DNA from: Thermotoga sp. KOL6 | Lineage (GTDB): Bacteria > Thermotogota > Thermotogae > Thermotogales > Thermotogaceae | Direction: 5' to 3' | Length of the DNA stretch: 64,000 bases | Assembly (NCBI RefSeq): GCF_002866025.1 | Contig: NZ_LNDE01000002.1 | Location: 186,001 to 250,000 of the forward strand | Program-made: the position numbers and the translations under genes | Part shown: piece after piece, positions 56,267 to 64,000 of the stretch | Numbering within the stretch: position 1 is the first letter of the stretch | How the letters are laid out: each line of letters opens with the position of its first letter | The notes under the pieces: model-generated | Database searches by the model: none | What the model was told of the DNA's origin: nothing | The model's input: only the letters and a program-made list of their open reading frames with translations

Positions 56267-56408
56267 TTTTTGACATAATATTGACGATGGTTTTTTCGAT
56301 TTTCTCTCTATCTATCTTGCTACCGTTTTTTAATATCTTCAACGCAGCTTTTATGACGAGTATCCTAGGATATTTCACAAGCATTTCTTTAATGGGGTCC
56401 CTTCTCAT
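56256..56408 (-). CDS. Small basic protein of 50 residues, function unknown
   Basis: The frame reads MRRDPIKEMLVKYPRILVIK at the start and ends NIMSKKEG. It is helical and lysine-rich, with no known domain that I recognise. AAGGAGTG lies before the ATG at 56408, and a second in-frame ATG six bases upstream is an alternative start. The stop codon lies in a terminator stem, which supports a real minus-strand transcript. It sits between thyX and the tRNA-Met promoter, diverging from the latter. Confidence 0.6.
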   Translation of the reverse strand: MRRDPIKEMLVKYPRILVIKAALKILKNGSKIDREKIEKTIVNIMSKKEG

Positions 56409-56422
56409 GTGCATCACACTCC

Positions 56423-56451
56423 TTGACAAGGTGGTTGTGTTAGAATATAAT
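56423..56451 (+). promoter_or_regulatory. Consensus promoter of tRNA-Met
   Basis: TTGACA (56423-56428), 17-base spacer, TATAAT (56446-56451): both boxes match the sigma-70/sigma-A consensus exactly. The tRNA begins 14 bases after the -10 box. Confidence 0.95.
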
Positions 56452-56464
56452 GTACTACCGGGAT

Positions 56465-56540
56465 GGGCTCGTAGCTCAGTTGGCAGAGCGCCCGGCTCAT
56501 AACCGGGTGGTCGGGGGTTCGAATCCTCCCGAGCCCACCA
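56465..56540 (+). tRNA. tRNA with CAU anticodon (probably elongator Met)
   Basis: 76 bases, acceptor stem GGGCTCG/CGAGCCC, discriminator A, encoded CCA. The anticodon stem CCCGG/CCGGG holds the loop CTCATAA. The first pair is G-C and the anticodon stem lacks the three G-C pairs of initiator tRNA, so it is not the initiator. Tyrosine-like variable arm absent. Confidence 0.92.
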
Positions 56541-56550
56541 GATCCAAAAT

Positions 56551-56583
56551 ATAAGGAGAGCTTTGCTCTCCTTATTATTTTAA
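56551..56583 (+). terminator. Terminator after the first tRNA
   Basis: ATAAGGAGAGC (56551-56561), loop TTT, GCTCTCCTTAT (56565-56575), then TATTTTAA. It makes the first tRNA a separate unit. Confidence 0.85.
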
Positions 56584-56616
56584 CACATTTTTTATATTCC
56601 TCAAGTTAGAATGAGG

Positions 56617-56645
56617 TTGACAAAGAAAAAGGGTGATAGTAAAAT
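56617..56645 (+). promoter_or_regulatory. Promoter of the tRNA-rpmG-secE-nusG-ribosomal protein operon
   Basis: TTGACA (56617-56622), 17-base spacer, TAAAAT (56640-56645). The next gene starts 15 bases later and no terminator is seen until the rplJ leader. Confidence 0.85.
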
Positions 56646-56660
56646 TATTGAACGGTCCTG

Positions 56661-56733
56661 GGCGGCGTAGCTCAGCGGCGAGAGCGGGTGATTCATAATC
56701 ACCGTGTCGTGGGTTCGAGTCCCACCGCCGCCA
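56661..56733 (+). tRNA. tRNA with CAU anticodon (Met or lysidine-modified Ile2)
   Basis: 73 bases with acceptor stem GGCGGCG/CGCCGCC and discriminator A; CCA is not encoded (the next bases are TGA). The anticodon stem GGTGA/TCACC holds the loop TTCATAA. The identity (Met or Ile2 with modified C34) cannot be decided from the sequence alone. Confidence 0.88.
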
Positions 56734-56764
56734 TGAAAAACGTGGTCATCGAAAAGACGAATGG

Positions 56765-56840
56765 GCCAGCGTAGCTCAACCGGTAGAGCGACTGATTTGT
56801 AATCAGTAGGTTGTGGGTTCGAGTCCCACCGCTGGCTCCA
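56765..56840 (+). tRNA. tRNA-Thr (anticodon UGU)
   Basis: 76 bases, acceptor stem GCCAGCG/CGCTGGC, discriminator T, encoded CCA, anticodon loop TTTGTAA in stem ACTGA/TCAGT. Confidence 0.95.
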
Positions 56841-56854
56841 CGACAAACTTCAAT

Positions 56855-56941
56855 GGTGGGGTGCCCGAGTGGCCAAAGGGGGCGGACTGTAAATCCGCTG
56901 GCAGAATGCCTTCGGAGGTTCAAATCCTCCCCCCACCACCA
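56855..56941 (+). tRNA. tRNA-Tyr (anticodon GUA)
   Basis: 87 bases with a long variable arm (class II). Acceptor stem GGTGGGG/CCCCACC, discriminator A, encoded CCA, anticodon loop CTGTAAA in stem GCGGA/TCCGC. Confidence 0.95.
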
Positions 56942-56969
56942 GTATCTTTTAAAGGAAGGGTGAAACAAC

Positions 56970-57119
56970 ATGCGAGTGTTGGTAGCTTTGAAATGTTCCA
57001 AGTGTGGTAACAAGAATTACTACACAACAAAGAACAAGGAAAAAAGAGCAAAGTTGGAGCTTAGAAAATATTGCCCGAAGTGTAATACTCATACTGTTCA
57101 CACCGAAACAAAAGCGTAA
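56970..57119 (+). CDS. rpmG: Ribosomal protein bL33
   Basis: The 49-residue protein starts MRVLVALKCSKCGNKNYYTT and ends CPKCNTHTVHTETKA. The two CxxC pairs (Cys9/Cys12 and Cys36/Cys39) make it a zinc-binding form of bL33. AAGGAAGGGTG precedes the ATG. It lies between tRNA-Tyr and tRNA-Trp, the usual place next to secE in many bacteria. Confidence 0.93.
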   Translation: MRVLVALKCSKCGNKNYYTTKNKEKRAKLELRKYCPKCNTHTVHTETKA

Positions 57120-57123
57120 TTGC

Positions 57124-57199
57124 AGGGCCGTAGCTCAATTGGTAGAGCGCCGGTCTCCAAAACCGGTGGTTGCGGGTTCGAGTCCTGCCGGCCCTGCCA
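57124..57199 (+). tRNA. tRNA-Trp (anticodon CCA)
   Basis: 76 bases, acceptor stem AGGGCCG/CGGCCCT, discriminator G, encoded CCA, anticodon loop CTCCAAA in stem CCGGT/ACCGG. It begins 5 bases after the rpmG stop. Confidence 0.95.
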
Positions 57200-57225
57200 T
57201 TTTTTGAACTGAGGGGGCACAGAAG

Positions 57226-57423
57226 ATGGAAAAGCTTCGAAAATTCTTCAGAGAAGTTATCGCTGAAGGAAAGAAAATTTCTTGGCCCTCCCGAAAGGAG
57301 CTCTTTACTTCTTTTAGTGTTGTACTTGTGATATTGGTCGTTACAGGTCTTTATTTTTTTATTCTCGATTTCATCTTTTCGGGAGTCGTGACTGCCATTT
57401 TTAAAGCACTTGGAATAGGATAA
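57226..57423 (+). CDS. secE: Protein translocase subunit SecE
   Basis: The 65-residue protein is a short SecE with a single membrane segment (about 33-60: VVLVILVVTGLYFFILDFIF) after the conserved amphipathic EVIAEGKKISWPSRKEL. It is part of the SecYEG channel. The gene is 27 bases after tRNA-Trp and 13 bases before nusG, the usual secE-nusG pairing. Confidence 0.95.
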   Translation: MEKLRKFFREVIAEGKKISWPSRKELFTSFSVVLVILVVTGLYFFILDFIFSGVVTAIFKALGIG

Positions 57424-57435
57424 GGTGGTTGAGGT

Positions 57436-58497
57436 ATGAGGAAAAGATGGTACATAATAATCACCATGTCGGGATATGAAGAAAAAGTTAAGGAAAACAT
57501 CGAGAGAAAAATAGAGGCTACAGGGATCAGGAATTTTGTCGGTAGGATTGTGATTCCTGAAGAGATAGTTTTAGATGCCACAAGTCCTTCTGAGAGAGTC
57601 ATTCTCTCCCCCAAAGCCAAATTGCATGTTAACAACGGTAAAGATGTAAACAAGGGTGATCTTATAGCTGAAGAACCGCCTATCTATGTCAGGAGAGCCG
57701 GTGTGATTATCGAAGTAAAAAACGTGCGGAAAATCGTGATAGAAACGATGGATAGAAAATATACAAAGACTTACTATATACCAGAATCTTCTGGCATTGA
57801 ATCGGGATTAAAAGTGGGAACCAAAGTGAAGCAAGGCTTACCCCTTTCCAAAGATGAGGAATATATCTGCGAACTCGATGGAAGAATTGTTGAAATTGAA
57901 CGAATGAAAAAAGTGGTTGTTCAAACAGCTGACGGAGAGCAGGATGTCTACTACATACCCAAAGATGTCTTTGACAAAAACAAGGTGAAGAAGGGAAAAG
58001 AAGTGAAGCAAGGTGAAATGTTGGCAGAAGCTCGGAAGTTCTTTGCGAAAGTTTCAGGTAGGGTAGAAGTGGTTGATTTTCCCACTAGGAAAGAGATCAG
58101 AATCTACAAAACGAAGAGACGAAAGTTGTTTCCTGGATACGTTTTCATAGAGATGATCATGAACGACGAAGCTTACAATTTTGTCCGCTCGGTGCCTTAC
58201 GTGATGGGATTCGTGAGCTCGGGAGGACAACCAATTCCTGTCAAAGACAGAGAGATAAGACCTATTCTCAGATTGGCGGGACTTGAAGAGTACGAAGAAA
58301 AGAAGAAACCTGTGAAAGTGGAAATGGGGTTCAAAGTGGGAGATACCGTGAAAATAATAAGTGGACCCTTCGAGGATTTTGCTGGTGTTATAAAGGAAAT
58401 AGATCCAGAAAGGCAAGAATTGAAAGTCAATGTGACCATTTTCGGAAGGGAAACACCTGTTGTGCTTCACGTTTCAGAAGTTGAGAAAATCGAGTGA
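57436..58497 (+). CDS. nusG: Transcription factor NusG with an inserted domain
   Basis: The 353-residue protein is about twice the usual 180. The NGN domain begins RKRWYIIITMSGYEEKVKENIERKI and resumes at KRRKLFPGYVFIEMIMNDEAY near residue 228; between lie about 185 inserted residues rich in beta-type repeats (GKDVNKGDLIAEEPPIYVRRAGVI and related). The C-terminal KOW domain is VGDTVKIISGPFEDFAGVIKE. The insertion is known for Thermotoga NusG (domain II) and is not an artefact. NusG binds RNA polymerase and couples transcription to termination and translation. Confidence 0.96.
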   Translation: MRKRWYIIITMSGYEEKVKENIERKIEATGIRNFVGRIVIPEEIVLDATSPSERVILSPKAKLHVNNGKDVNKGDLIAEEPPIYVRRAGVIIEVKNVRKIVIETMDRKYTKTYYIPESSGIESGLKVGTKVKQGLPLSKDEEYICELDGRIVEIERMKKVVVQTADGEQDVYYIPKDVFDKNKVKKGKEVKQGEMLAEARKFFAKVSGRVEVVDFPTRKEIRIYKTKRRKLFPGYVFIEMIMNDEAYNFVRSVPYVMGFVSSGGQPIPVKDREIRPILRLAGLEEYEEKKKPVKVEMGFKVGDTVKIISGPFEDFAGVIKEIDPERQELKVNVTIFGRETPVVLHVSEVEKIE

Positions 58498-58545
58498 TAA
58501 GTTGTGGGAGGAGTTTTCCGTACCACACAAAGGAGGTTTGTTAGT

Positions 58546-58971
58546 ATGGCTAAGAAGGTAGCAGCCCAGATCAAATTGCAACTGCCTGCAGGGAAAGCTA
58601 CGCCGGCACCTCCTGTTGGTCCCGCATTGGGGCAGCATGGTGTTAACATCATGGAGTTTTGTAAGAGGTTCAACGCAGAAACGGCAGATAAGGTTGGTAT
58701 GATACTTCCTGTTGTCATCACTGTGTACGAGGATAAATCGTTCACCTTTATTATCAAGACACCACCCGCTTCTTTCCTTTTAAAAAAGGCTGCCGGCATA
58801 GAGAAAGGATCTTCTGAAGCAAAAAGAAAGATAGTGGGAAAGGTTACAAGAAAACAAATCGAAGAAATAGCTAGAATTAAGATGCCAGATTTGAACGCTA
58901 ACGATCTCGAAGCTGCTGTGAGGATAATAGAAGGAACAGCTAAAAGTATGGGAATTGAAGTGGTGGATTGA
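58546..58971 (+). CDS. rplK: Ribosomal protein uL11
   Basis: The 141-residue protein has [26 protein letters not shown] and [13 protein letters not shown], the standard uL11 N-terminal domain and rRNA-binding C-domain. ATG 58546 follows AAAGGAGG; a longer in-frame start would add an unrelated N-terminus. Confidence 0.97.
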   Translation: MAKKVAAQIKLQLPAGKATPAPPVGPALGQHGVNIMEFCKRFNAETADKVGMILPVVITVYEDKSFTFIIKTPPASFLLKKAAGIEKGSSEAKRKIVGKVTRKQIEEIARIKMPDLNANDLEAAVRIIEGTAKSMGIEVVD

Positions 58972-58995
58972 TGTAAAAGGAAAGGAGGAGGCGCA

Positions 58996-59697
58996 ATGCC
59001 GAAGCACTCCAAGAGATATTTGGAAGCAAAAAAAATGGTAGATAGAACTAAATATTACGATCTGGATGAAGCGATAGAACTCGTTAAAAAGACGGCCACC
59101 GCGAAGTTTGATGAGACGATAGAACTCCATATACAGACAGGGATAGATTACAGGAGACCGGATCAACACGTAAGGGGAACCATCACTCTTCCTCATGGTA
59201 CAGGAAAAGAAGTGAAAGTTTTGGTATTTGCCAAGGGTGAAAAAGCAAAAGAAGCTCAAGAAGCCGGTGCAGATTATGTTGGTGCCGAAGATTTGGTGGA
59301 GAAGATAGAAAAGGAAGGATTTCTCGACTTCGATGTTGCAATAGCAACACCGGATATGATGAGAGTTATAGGGCGACTTGGAAAGATACTCGGGCCAAGA
59401 GGTTTGATGCCGTCCCCAAAATCAGGAACGGTTACCCAAGAAGTGGCAGAGGCTGTTAAAGAATTCAAGAAAGGAAGAATAGAAGTCAGAACTGATAAAA
59501 CAGGAAACATTCATATACCAGTGGGAAAGAGGAGTTTCGACAATGAGAAACTCAGGGAAAACGTAATTTCCGCTATAAAGCAGATTTTGCAAATGAAACC
59601 GGCTGGCGTCAAAGGACAATTTATAAGAAAGACTGTTCTTTCTTCTACAATGGGGCCTGGTATAAAATTGAACCTTCAAAGCATCCTGAAAGAGTAA
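58996..59697 (+). CDS. rplA: Ribosomal protein uL1
   Basis: The 233-residue protein has [29 protein letters not shown] and the signature [15 protein letters not shown]. uL1 also represses rplKA translation in many bacteria. ATG after AAGGAGGAGG. Confidence 0.97.
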   Translation: MPKHSKRYLEAKKMVDRTKYYDLDEAIELVKKTATAKFDETIELHIQTGIDYRRPDQHVRGTITLPHGTGKEVKVLVFAKGEKAKEAQEAGADYVGAEDLVEKIEKEGFLDFDVAIATPDMMRVIGRLGKILGPRGLMPSPKSGTVTQEVAEAVKEFKKGRIEVRTDKTGNIHIPVGKRSFDNEKLRENVISAIKQILQMKPAGVKGQFIRKTVLSSTMGPGIKLNLQSILKE

Positions 59698-59719
59698 GAA
59701 ATTCTTAAATGATATACGA

Positions 59720-59825
59720 AGACGCCGTAGATGGCAGGGCCGACGGGTTAATAATCCTGCCGGAGGCGTCCCAAAAAGGTCTTGAAACCTTTTTGTGGAC
59801 CCCTCCGGGGTCCACAAAAATTTTT
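59720..59825 (+). ncRNA. L10 leader with overlapping attenuator hairpins
   Basis: GACGCC (59721-59726) pairs with GGCGTC (59765-59770) around GGCAGG/CCTGCC, the expected shape of the L10-L7/L12 binding leader. Two mutually exclusive hairpins follow: AAAAAGGT/ACCTTTTT (59773-59780, 59787-59794) and TTTTTGTGGACCCC with its 14-base complement (59790-59803, 59807-59820) ending in TTTTT, a terminator. Autoregulation by L10 is the likely function. Confidence 0.8.
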
Positions 59826-59839
59826 GGGAGGTGAATCGA

Positions 59840-60379
59840 TTGCTGACTAGACAACAAAAAGAGGCTATTGTAAAAGAGATGAGCGAGGTGTTCAAGCAAG
59901 CTTCGTTGATTCTTTTTGCAGATTTTCTCGGGTTTACCGTAGCGGAGCTCACCGAGCTTCGTTCTAAATTGAGAGAAAAGTACGGTGATGGTGCACGATT
60001 CAAGGTTGTAAAAAATACTCTTTTGAACTTCTCGCTCAAGAACGCAGGATACGAAGGTTATGAAGAATTTTTGAAAGGGCCCACCGCCGTGCTTTATGTT
60101 ACAGATGGGGATCCTGTGGAAGCTGTGAAAATCATTTATAATTTTTACAAAGACAAAAAAGTTGATTTTTCAAAGCTAAAGGGCGGATTCCTTGAAGCTA
60201 AGAAATTCACTTCGGAAGAAGTAGAAAACATAGCCAAGCTTCCGACCAAAGAAGAACTCTATGCTATGCTCGTTGGTCGCGTACAAGCTCCCATTTCAGG
60301 CCTTGTGTTCGTGTTAAGTGGTCTTTTGAGGAATTTGGTACTTGTGCTCAATGCCGTTAAAGAGAAAAAATCTGAATGA
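59840..60379 (+). CDS. rplJ: Ribosomal protein uL10
   Basis: The 179-residue stalk-base protein starts [13 protein letters not shown] and has [25 protein letters not shown] and the C-terminal helices that carry L7/L12 dimers. TTG 59840 follows GGGAGGTG and gives the MLTRQQKE start expected for Thermotoga; an ATG at 59795 lies inside the terminator hairpin of the leader. Confidence 0.95.
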   Translation: MLTRQQKEAIVKEMSEVFKQASLILFADFLGFTVAELTELRSKLREKYGDGARFKVVKNTLLNFSLKNAGYEGYEEFLKGPTAVLYVTDGDPVEAVKIIYNFYKDKKVDFSKLKGGFLEAKKFTSEEVENIAKLPTKEELYAMLVGRVQAPISGLVFVLSGLLRNLVLVLNAVKEKKSE

Positions 60380-60395
60380 TTGGAGGTGTTTGAGA

Positions 60396-60782
60396 ATGAC
60401 GATTGATGAAATCATTGAAGCGATTGAGAAACTCACCGTTTCTGAACTTGCTGAACTCGTTAAAAAGTTGGAGGACAAGTTTGGTGTTACAGCTGCGGCA
60501 CCTGTAGCAGTTGCTGCTGCTCCAGTTGCTGGAGGTGCTGCTGGAGCCGCTCAAGAAGAAAAAACGGAATTTGATGTCGTTTTGAAGAGCTTTGGCCAGA
60601 ACAAAGTTCAAGTGATCAAGGTTGTAAGAGAGATCACAGGACTTGGTCTGAAAGAAGCGAAGGATCTTGTTGAGAAAGCCGGAACACCGGATGCTGTTAT
60701 TAAGAGTGGAGTAGCTAAAGCGGAAGCCGAGGAAATCAAGAAGAAACTCGAAGAAGTCGGCGCAGAAGTGGAATTGAAATAA
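60396..60782 (+). CDS. rplL: Ribosomal protein bL12
   Basis: The 128-residue protein has the dimerisation domain (1-33), an Ala/Gly/Pro-rich hinge ([19 protein letters not shown]) and the C-terminal factor-binding domain ([35 protein letters not shown]). ATG 60396 follows GGAGGTG. Confidence 0.97.
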   Translation: MTIDEIIEAIEKLTVSELAELVKKLEDKFGVTAAAPVAVAAAPVAGGAAGAAQEEKTEFDVVLKSFGQNKVQVIKVVREITGLGLKEAKDLVEKAGTPDAVIKSGVAKAEAEEIKKKLEEVGAEVELK

Positions 60783-60810
60783 ATTTTCATTTGTGAAAAA
60801 AGTATGTTGC

Positions 60811-60848
60811 AACCCTGTACCGCCTCTTGCCGGTACAGGGTTTTTGTG
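60811..60848 (+). terminator. Terminator or attenuator after rplL
   Basis: A 12-bp stem (60811-60822 with 60831-60842, 8-base loop) is followed by TTTGTGTTTT. Because rpoB belongs to the same unit in most bacteria it probably acts as a partial terminator that lowers rpoBC expression. Confidence 0.8.
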
Positions 60849-60921
60849 TTTTAATAAGTAAAGTGCGATACGAGTGTTCCTTCTCACCCGATTTCCCTCT
60901 TCTTTCTCTCGAAAGATCAAG

Positions 60922-60943
60922 CCCAGGAGAAAAAAATCCTGGG
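60922..60943 (+). promoter_or_regulatory. Stem-loop in the rpoB leader
   Basis: CCCAGGA (60922-60928) and TCCTGGG (60937-60943), 8-base A-rich loop, 31 bases before the rpoB start. Possibly an mRNA processing site between rplL and rpoB. Confidence 0.5.
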
Positions 60944-60974
60944 GGTTTCTTACTCCACAACGAGAGGTGAGAAA

Positions 60975-63900
60975 ATGAAAGAGATTTCTTGCGGTAGGAG
61001 AAAAAGGCTTTCTTTCGGCAAAATCCAAGAGCCCATATCCGTACCAGATCTAGTGGAAATCCAGAAGAATTCCTACCGAAAATTTCTTGAAGAAGGCCTT
61101 CTCGAAGTTCTCAGAAAATTCTCTCCGATTTACTCACAGACAACCCGCTCAGATTTGAGAAAATCAGATAAGGGTTTTGCACTGGAGTTCGTTTCCACAA
61201 GAGTGGGAGAACCAACCGTTGAACCCCTAGAATGTAAAGCGAAAGGATTAACTTACAGTGTTCCCGTTTATGCGACTGCCCGTCTTACAGATTTGAAAAG
61301 CGGCGAGATGAAGGAAGAAGAAGTCTTTTTAGGATACATTCCTTATATGACAGAAAGGGGAACCTTCATTATAAACGGTGCAGAGAGAGTTGTGGTAAAT
61401 CAGATAGTGGTCTCCCCTGGATTGTATTTTTCTTCGGAGTATATAGATAGAGAAGAATACGGTGGTTATTTTCTTCCGTCTCGAGGTGCATGGCTTGAAG
61501 TCATCCTGGATCCCTATGATGGTGTTCTCTACGCAGGTTTGGATGGAAAGAAAGTCAATCTTTTCCTGTTTTTAAAAACGATCGGTTATGAAAAGGACGA
61601 AGATATCCTGTCGTTGTATCCAACCTTTCTCGATGCTGACGACGAGGACAGTCTGCTCCTTCACGTTGGGTCCATCATTTTAGAAGATGTTTACGATGGC
61701 GATAGGAAGATCGCGGAAAAGTGGGAAATTCTCACCAAAGATTTGGCCGAGAGGATCTTGATGTCAGATAACATAGAACAAGTGAAGATTGTTCATCCAA
61801 TTGCGCAGAATACTTTTGAAAAAATGTTGGAGATCTTGTCATCATCGAACGAAGGAGAGGAAGAAGAAAAAACGAGAGTTTACGGTTTGAACGAAGTCAC
61901 TGTTGTCGACGCATATCTGGAGATATTCAGGAAGTTGAGACCAGAGGAACTTCCTAGAATTAACGCCGCTAAAAGATATCTCCATGACCTTTTCTTCAAT
62001 TCAGAAAGATACGATCTTTCTGAAGTGGGAAGATACAAAGTCAACGAAAGACTCAAAAATGCGTATGTTAAGTACCTCATAGAAGTGGAAGGTGAAGATC
62101 CAGAAAAAGCGCGTGAAAAAGTTTACAATGAGACCTCTCCTATTTTAAAACCTCTAGATATTGTTTTAGCTTCTAGAATTCTTTTCGATTACTTTGAAAG
62201 ACGATATATCAACGATTTCGAAATAGATTCTTACGAAATGAAAAATCTGGTAAGAATATTCAAGGAAGAATACCTTGAAAAAAGAAAGACAGCATCCTAT
62301 GATCTTAGAAAGCTCATCTCTACTTTCAGAAAAAACTATGATGTTGGTTCCGATATAAGTGTCTTTGCTGCTATCAGGTATATTTCCAACATAAATAAGG
62401 AACTTCCAACGATACCCTTCGACACAAAGGATCATCTTGGAAACAAACGAGTCAGATCAGTGGGAGAGCTTGTTCAAAGAGAATTCGAAAGGCTATTTGC
62501 TCGAGCACAGAAGGCGATACAAGAAAGATTGACTCTCATAAACTCTTTGAGCAAAGCCTCAATACAGAGTCTGATAAACATAAAATCCATCATTTCAACG
62601 GTGAACCAGTTCTTTGCTATGAATCAACTTTCCCAGTTTATGGATCAGGTCAATCCTTTGTCAGAACTAACACACAAGAGGAGAGTCTCCGCTGTAGGAC
62701 CAGGCGGCTTGCGTAGGGAATCCAAAGTTTTTGAAGCAAGAAACGTGCACTATTCGCAGTATGGGAGGCTCTGTCCCATTGAGACACCAGAAGGTGCAAA
62801 CATAGGTTTCATCACGTCACTTGCTATATACGCCAAGGTGGATGAGTACGGATTCTTAATGACGCCCTACAGAAAAGTGAAAAATGGCAAAGTAACAAAC
62901 GAGATTGTCTATTTGAGAGCCAACGAAGAAGAGGAATACAAGATCGTTCCCGCTACAACCCCAGTGGATGAAGACGGAAATATCATTCCAGAACGTGTAG
63001 TCGCTCGTATAGGGGAAGATATAAGACTTGTCCCCAGGGAAGAAGTAGACCTGATGGATGTTTCAACAAAGCAGCCGTTCAGTGTCTCTGCTTCTTTGAT
63101 TCCCTTCCTCGAGCACGACGATGCAAGTAGAGCTCTCATGGGATCCAACATGCAAAGACAGGCTGTACCTCTTTTGAAAACAGAAGCACCGCTCGTCGGG
63201 ACAGGAATGGAATGGGAAGCGGCGAAGAATTCTGGTTATGTTGTTCTGGCAAAACATGATGGTATTGTCAAAGAGGTGGATGCCTCCAAAATCGTTGTTC
63301 ATCGAATCGATGAAAATGGTAATTTAATGTATGACGAAGCCGGGAATCCAGTTGTGGATGAGTACAAACTACTGAAATTTGTGAGATCCAACCAGGATAC
63401 TACGATAAATCAAAAGCCGATTGTGAATGAAGGAGATTTAGTCAGAGAAGGAGATCCAATAGCGGACGGACCGGCCACTGATATGGGTGAACTTGCACTT
63501 GGAAGAAACATTTTGGTTGCGTTTATGCCATGGGAAGGTTACAACTACGAAGACGCAATTTTGGTTAGCCAAGAGCTTTTAGAAGAAGACGTTTTCACAT
63601 CCGTTCATATCGAAGTTTATGAAACACAGGCGAGGGAAACACGACTTGGACCCGAAGAAATCACTGCCGATATACCGAATGTGAGTAAAGAACTTCTCAA
63701 AAATCTCGATGAGAATGGAATTATCAGAGTAGGGGCATACGTTGTCAGTGATTACGGTGTGGGTTCTCAGGCTATACTTGTTGGAAAGGTAACCCCCAAG
63801 GGAGAAGGAGACACTACACCTGAAGAGAAGATCATCAGATCTGTGTTTGGGGAGAGGGGTAGAGATGTTAAAGATACCTCACTCAGGCTTCCTCATGGTG

Positions 63901-64000
63901 TCGAAGGAAGAGTTATAAGAGTAGATGTCTACGATCAGAATGACATAGCTGAGTTAGGTTCGGGTGTTCTGAAGCTCGTTAGAGTGTATGTGGCAGCGAG
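60975..64000 (+). CDS. rpoB: RNA polymerase beta subunit (cut off by the window end)
   Basis: About 1008 residues are visible, starting [20 protein letters not shown]. The rifampicin region is present: [20 protein letters not shown] and [13 protein letters not shown], then [12 protein letters not shown]. Just before it stands FFAMNQ where E. coli has FFGSSQ. The active-site region [10 protein letters not shown] is also present. Insertions typical of proteobacteria are absent. ATG 60975 follows GAGAGGTGAG. The visible part is open throughout; the C-terminal third lies outside the window. Confidence 0.97.
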   Translation, partial: MKEISCGRRKRLSFGKIQEPISVPDLVEIQKNSYRKFLEEGLLEVLRKFSPIYSQTTRSDLRKSDKGFALEFVSTRVGEPTVEPLECKAKGLTYSVPVYATARLTDLKSGEMKEEEVFLGYIPYMTERGTFIINGAERVVVNQIVVSPGLYFSSEYIDREEYGGYFLPSRGAWLEVILDPYDGVLYAGLDGKKVNLFLFLKTIGYEKDEDILSLYPTFLDADDEDSLLLHVGSIILEDVYDGDRKIAEKWEILTKDLAERILMSDNIEQVKIVHPIAQNTFEKMLEILSSSNEGEEEEKTRVYGLNEVTVVDAYLEIFRKLRPEELPRINAAKRYLHDLFFNSERYDLSEVGRYKVNERLKNAYVKYLIEVEGEDPEKAREKVYNETSPILKPLDIVLASRILFDYFERRYINDFEIDSYEMKNLVRIFKEEYLEKRKTASYDLRKLISTFRKNYDVGSDISVFAAIRYISNINKELPTIPFDTKDHLGNKRVRSVGELVQREFERLFARAQKAIQERLTLINSLSKASIQSLINIKSIISTVNQFFAMNQLSQFMDQVNPLSELTHKRRVSAVGPGGLRRESKVFEARNVHYSQYGRLCPIETPEGANIGFITSLAIYAKVDEYGFLMTPYRKVKNGKVTNEIVYLRANEEEEYKIVPATTPVDEDGNIIPERVVARIGEDIRLVPREEVDLMDVSTKQPFSVSASLIPFLEHDDASRALMGSNMQRQAVPLLKTEAPLVGTGMEWEAAKNSGYVVLAKHDGIVKEVDASKIVVHRIDENGNLMYDEAGNPVVDEYKLLKFVRSNQDTTINQKPIVNEGDLVREGDPIADGPATDMGELALGRNILVAFMPWEGYNYEDAILVSQELLEEDVFTSVHIEVYETQARETRLGPEEITADIPNVSKELLKNLDENGIIRVGAYVVSDYGVGSQAILVGKVTPKGEGDTTPEEKIIRSVFGERGRDVKDTSLRLPHGVEGRVIRVDVYDQNDIAELGSGVLKLVRVYVAA

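Noticed and set aside
56230-56502. Plus-strand frame for a 90-residue hydrophobic protein
   Set aside because: It runs into tRNA-Met, crosses that tRNA's consensus promoter, and is antisense to a better-supported 50-residue gene.

Overview
The window looks like a chromosome segment of a hyperthermophilic Thermotoga close to T. maritima / T. neapolitana. The gene order of the backbone (tdk, amtB-glnB, cheB, the iolR-iolMNGK inositol block, gnd-uxaE-gntK, aspA-hydF, purKE, bamA, thyX, the tRNA/rpmG/secE/nusG/rplKAJL/rpoB block) follows the T. maritima TM0399-TM0458 region as I remember it. The species call is inference; the sequence differs from what I recall of T. maritima and carries blocks that I do not remember there.

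Layout. 1-10400 is housekeeping: the N-terminal part of a glutamate synthase-type amidotransferase, tRNA-Gln, an OmpR-type two-component pair, thymidine kinase, ammonium transporter with P-II, a dCMP deaminase-Kor beta/gamma-DgkA-CheB-LysM/M23-DUF523 run. 10500-24480 is the inositol locus: IolR, the IolM/N/G/O enzymes, the PfkB kinase IolK, the InoEFGK-type transporter and, between iolK and iolO, an extra ribose-type (CUT2) ABC transporter. 24510-38780 is the most unusual part. A FadR-type regulator faces a tight ten-gene minus-strand operon: CUT1 binding protein and two permeases, a transaldolase-like protein, SuyA, SuyB, a LarA-type nickel racemase, an aldehyde dehydrogenase, a fucose-isomerase-like protein and a YihQ-like GH31 glycosidase. 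Flanking this are a GPH symporter and an AEC carrier. 39041-48991 is a TRAP transporter fused into the gluconate/tagaturonate operon (gnd, gntR, uxaE, SDR, second LarA-type epimerase, gluconokinase). 48979-56141 (minus) holds aspA-hydF with an attenuator-like leader, purKE, bamA and thyX. The end is tRNA genes and the start of the ribosomal-protein/RNA-polymerase operon, cut off inside rpoB.

The main proposal is that the 25217-36223 operon encodes a complete route for sulfoquinovose or its glycosides: import by the ABC system, hydrolysis by GH31, isomerisation to sulfofructose, transaldol transfer giving sulfolactaldehyde and fructose 6-phosphate, oxidation to sulfolactate, racemisation by the LarA-type enzyme, and cleavage by SuyAB to pyruvate and sulfite. 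SuyA/SuyB are recognised directly from sequence; the rest of the assignment rests on family membership and on all steps being present once, in one operon. No kinase is present, as expected for a transaldolase-type rather than a sulfo-EMP route. The GH31 carries Gln where E. coli YihQ has its sulfonate-binding Arg, so the exact sugar remains open.

Regulation is visible in places: consensus sigma-A-type promoters before tRNA and transporter genes, palindromes overlapping the promoters of iolR, the sulfo-operon and dctP, hairpins after every solute-binding-protein gene, and overlapping terminator/antiterminator hairpins before hydF and rplJ.
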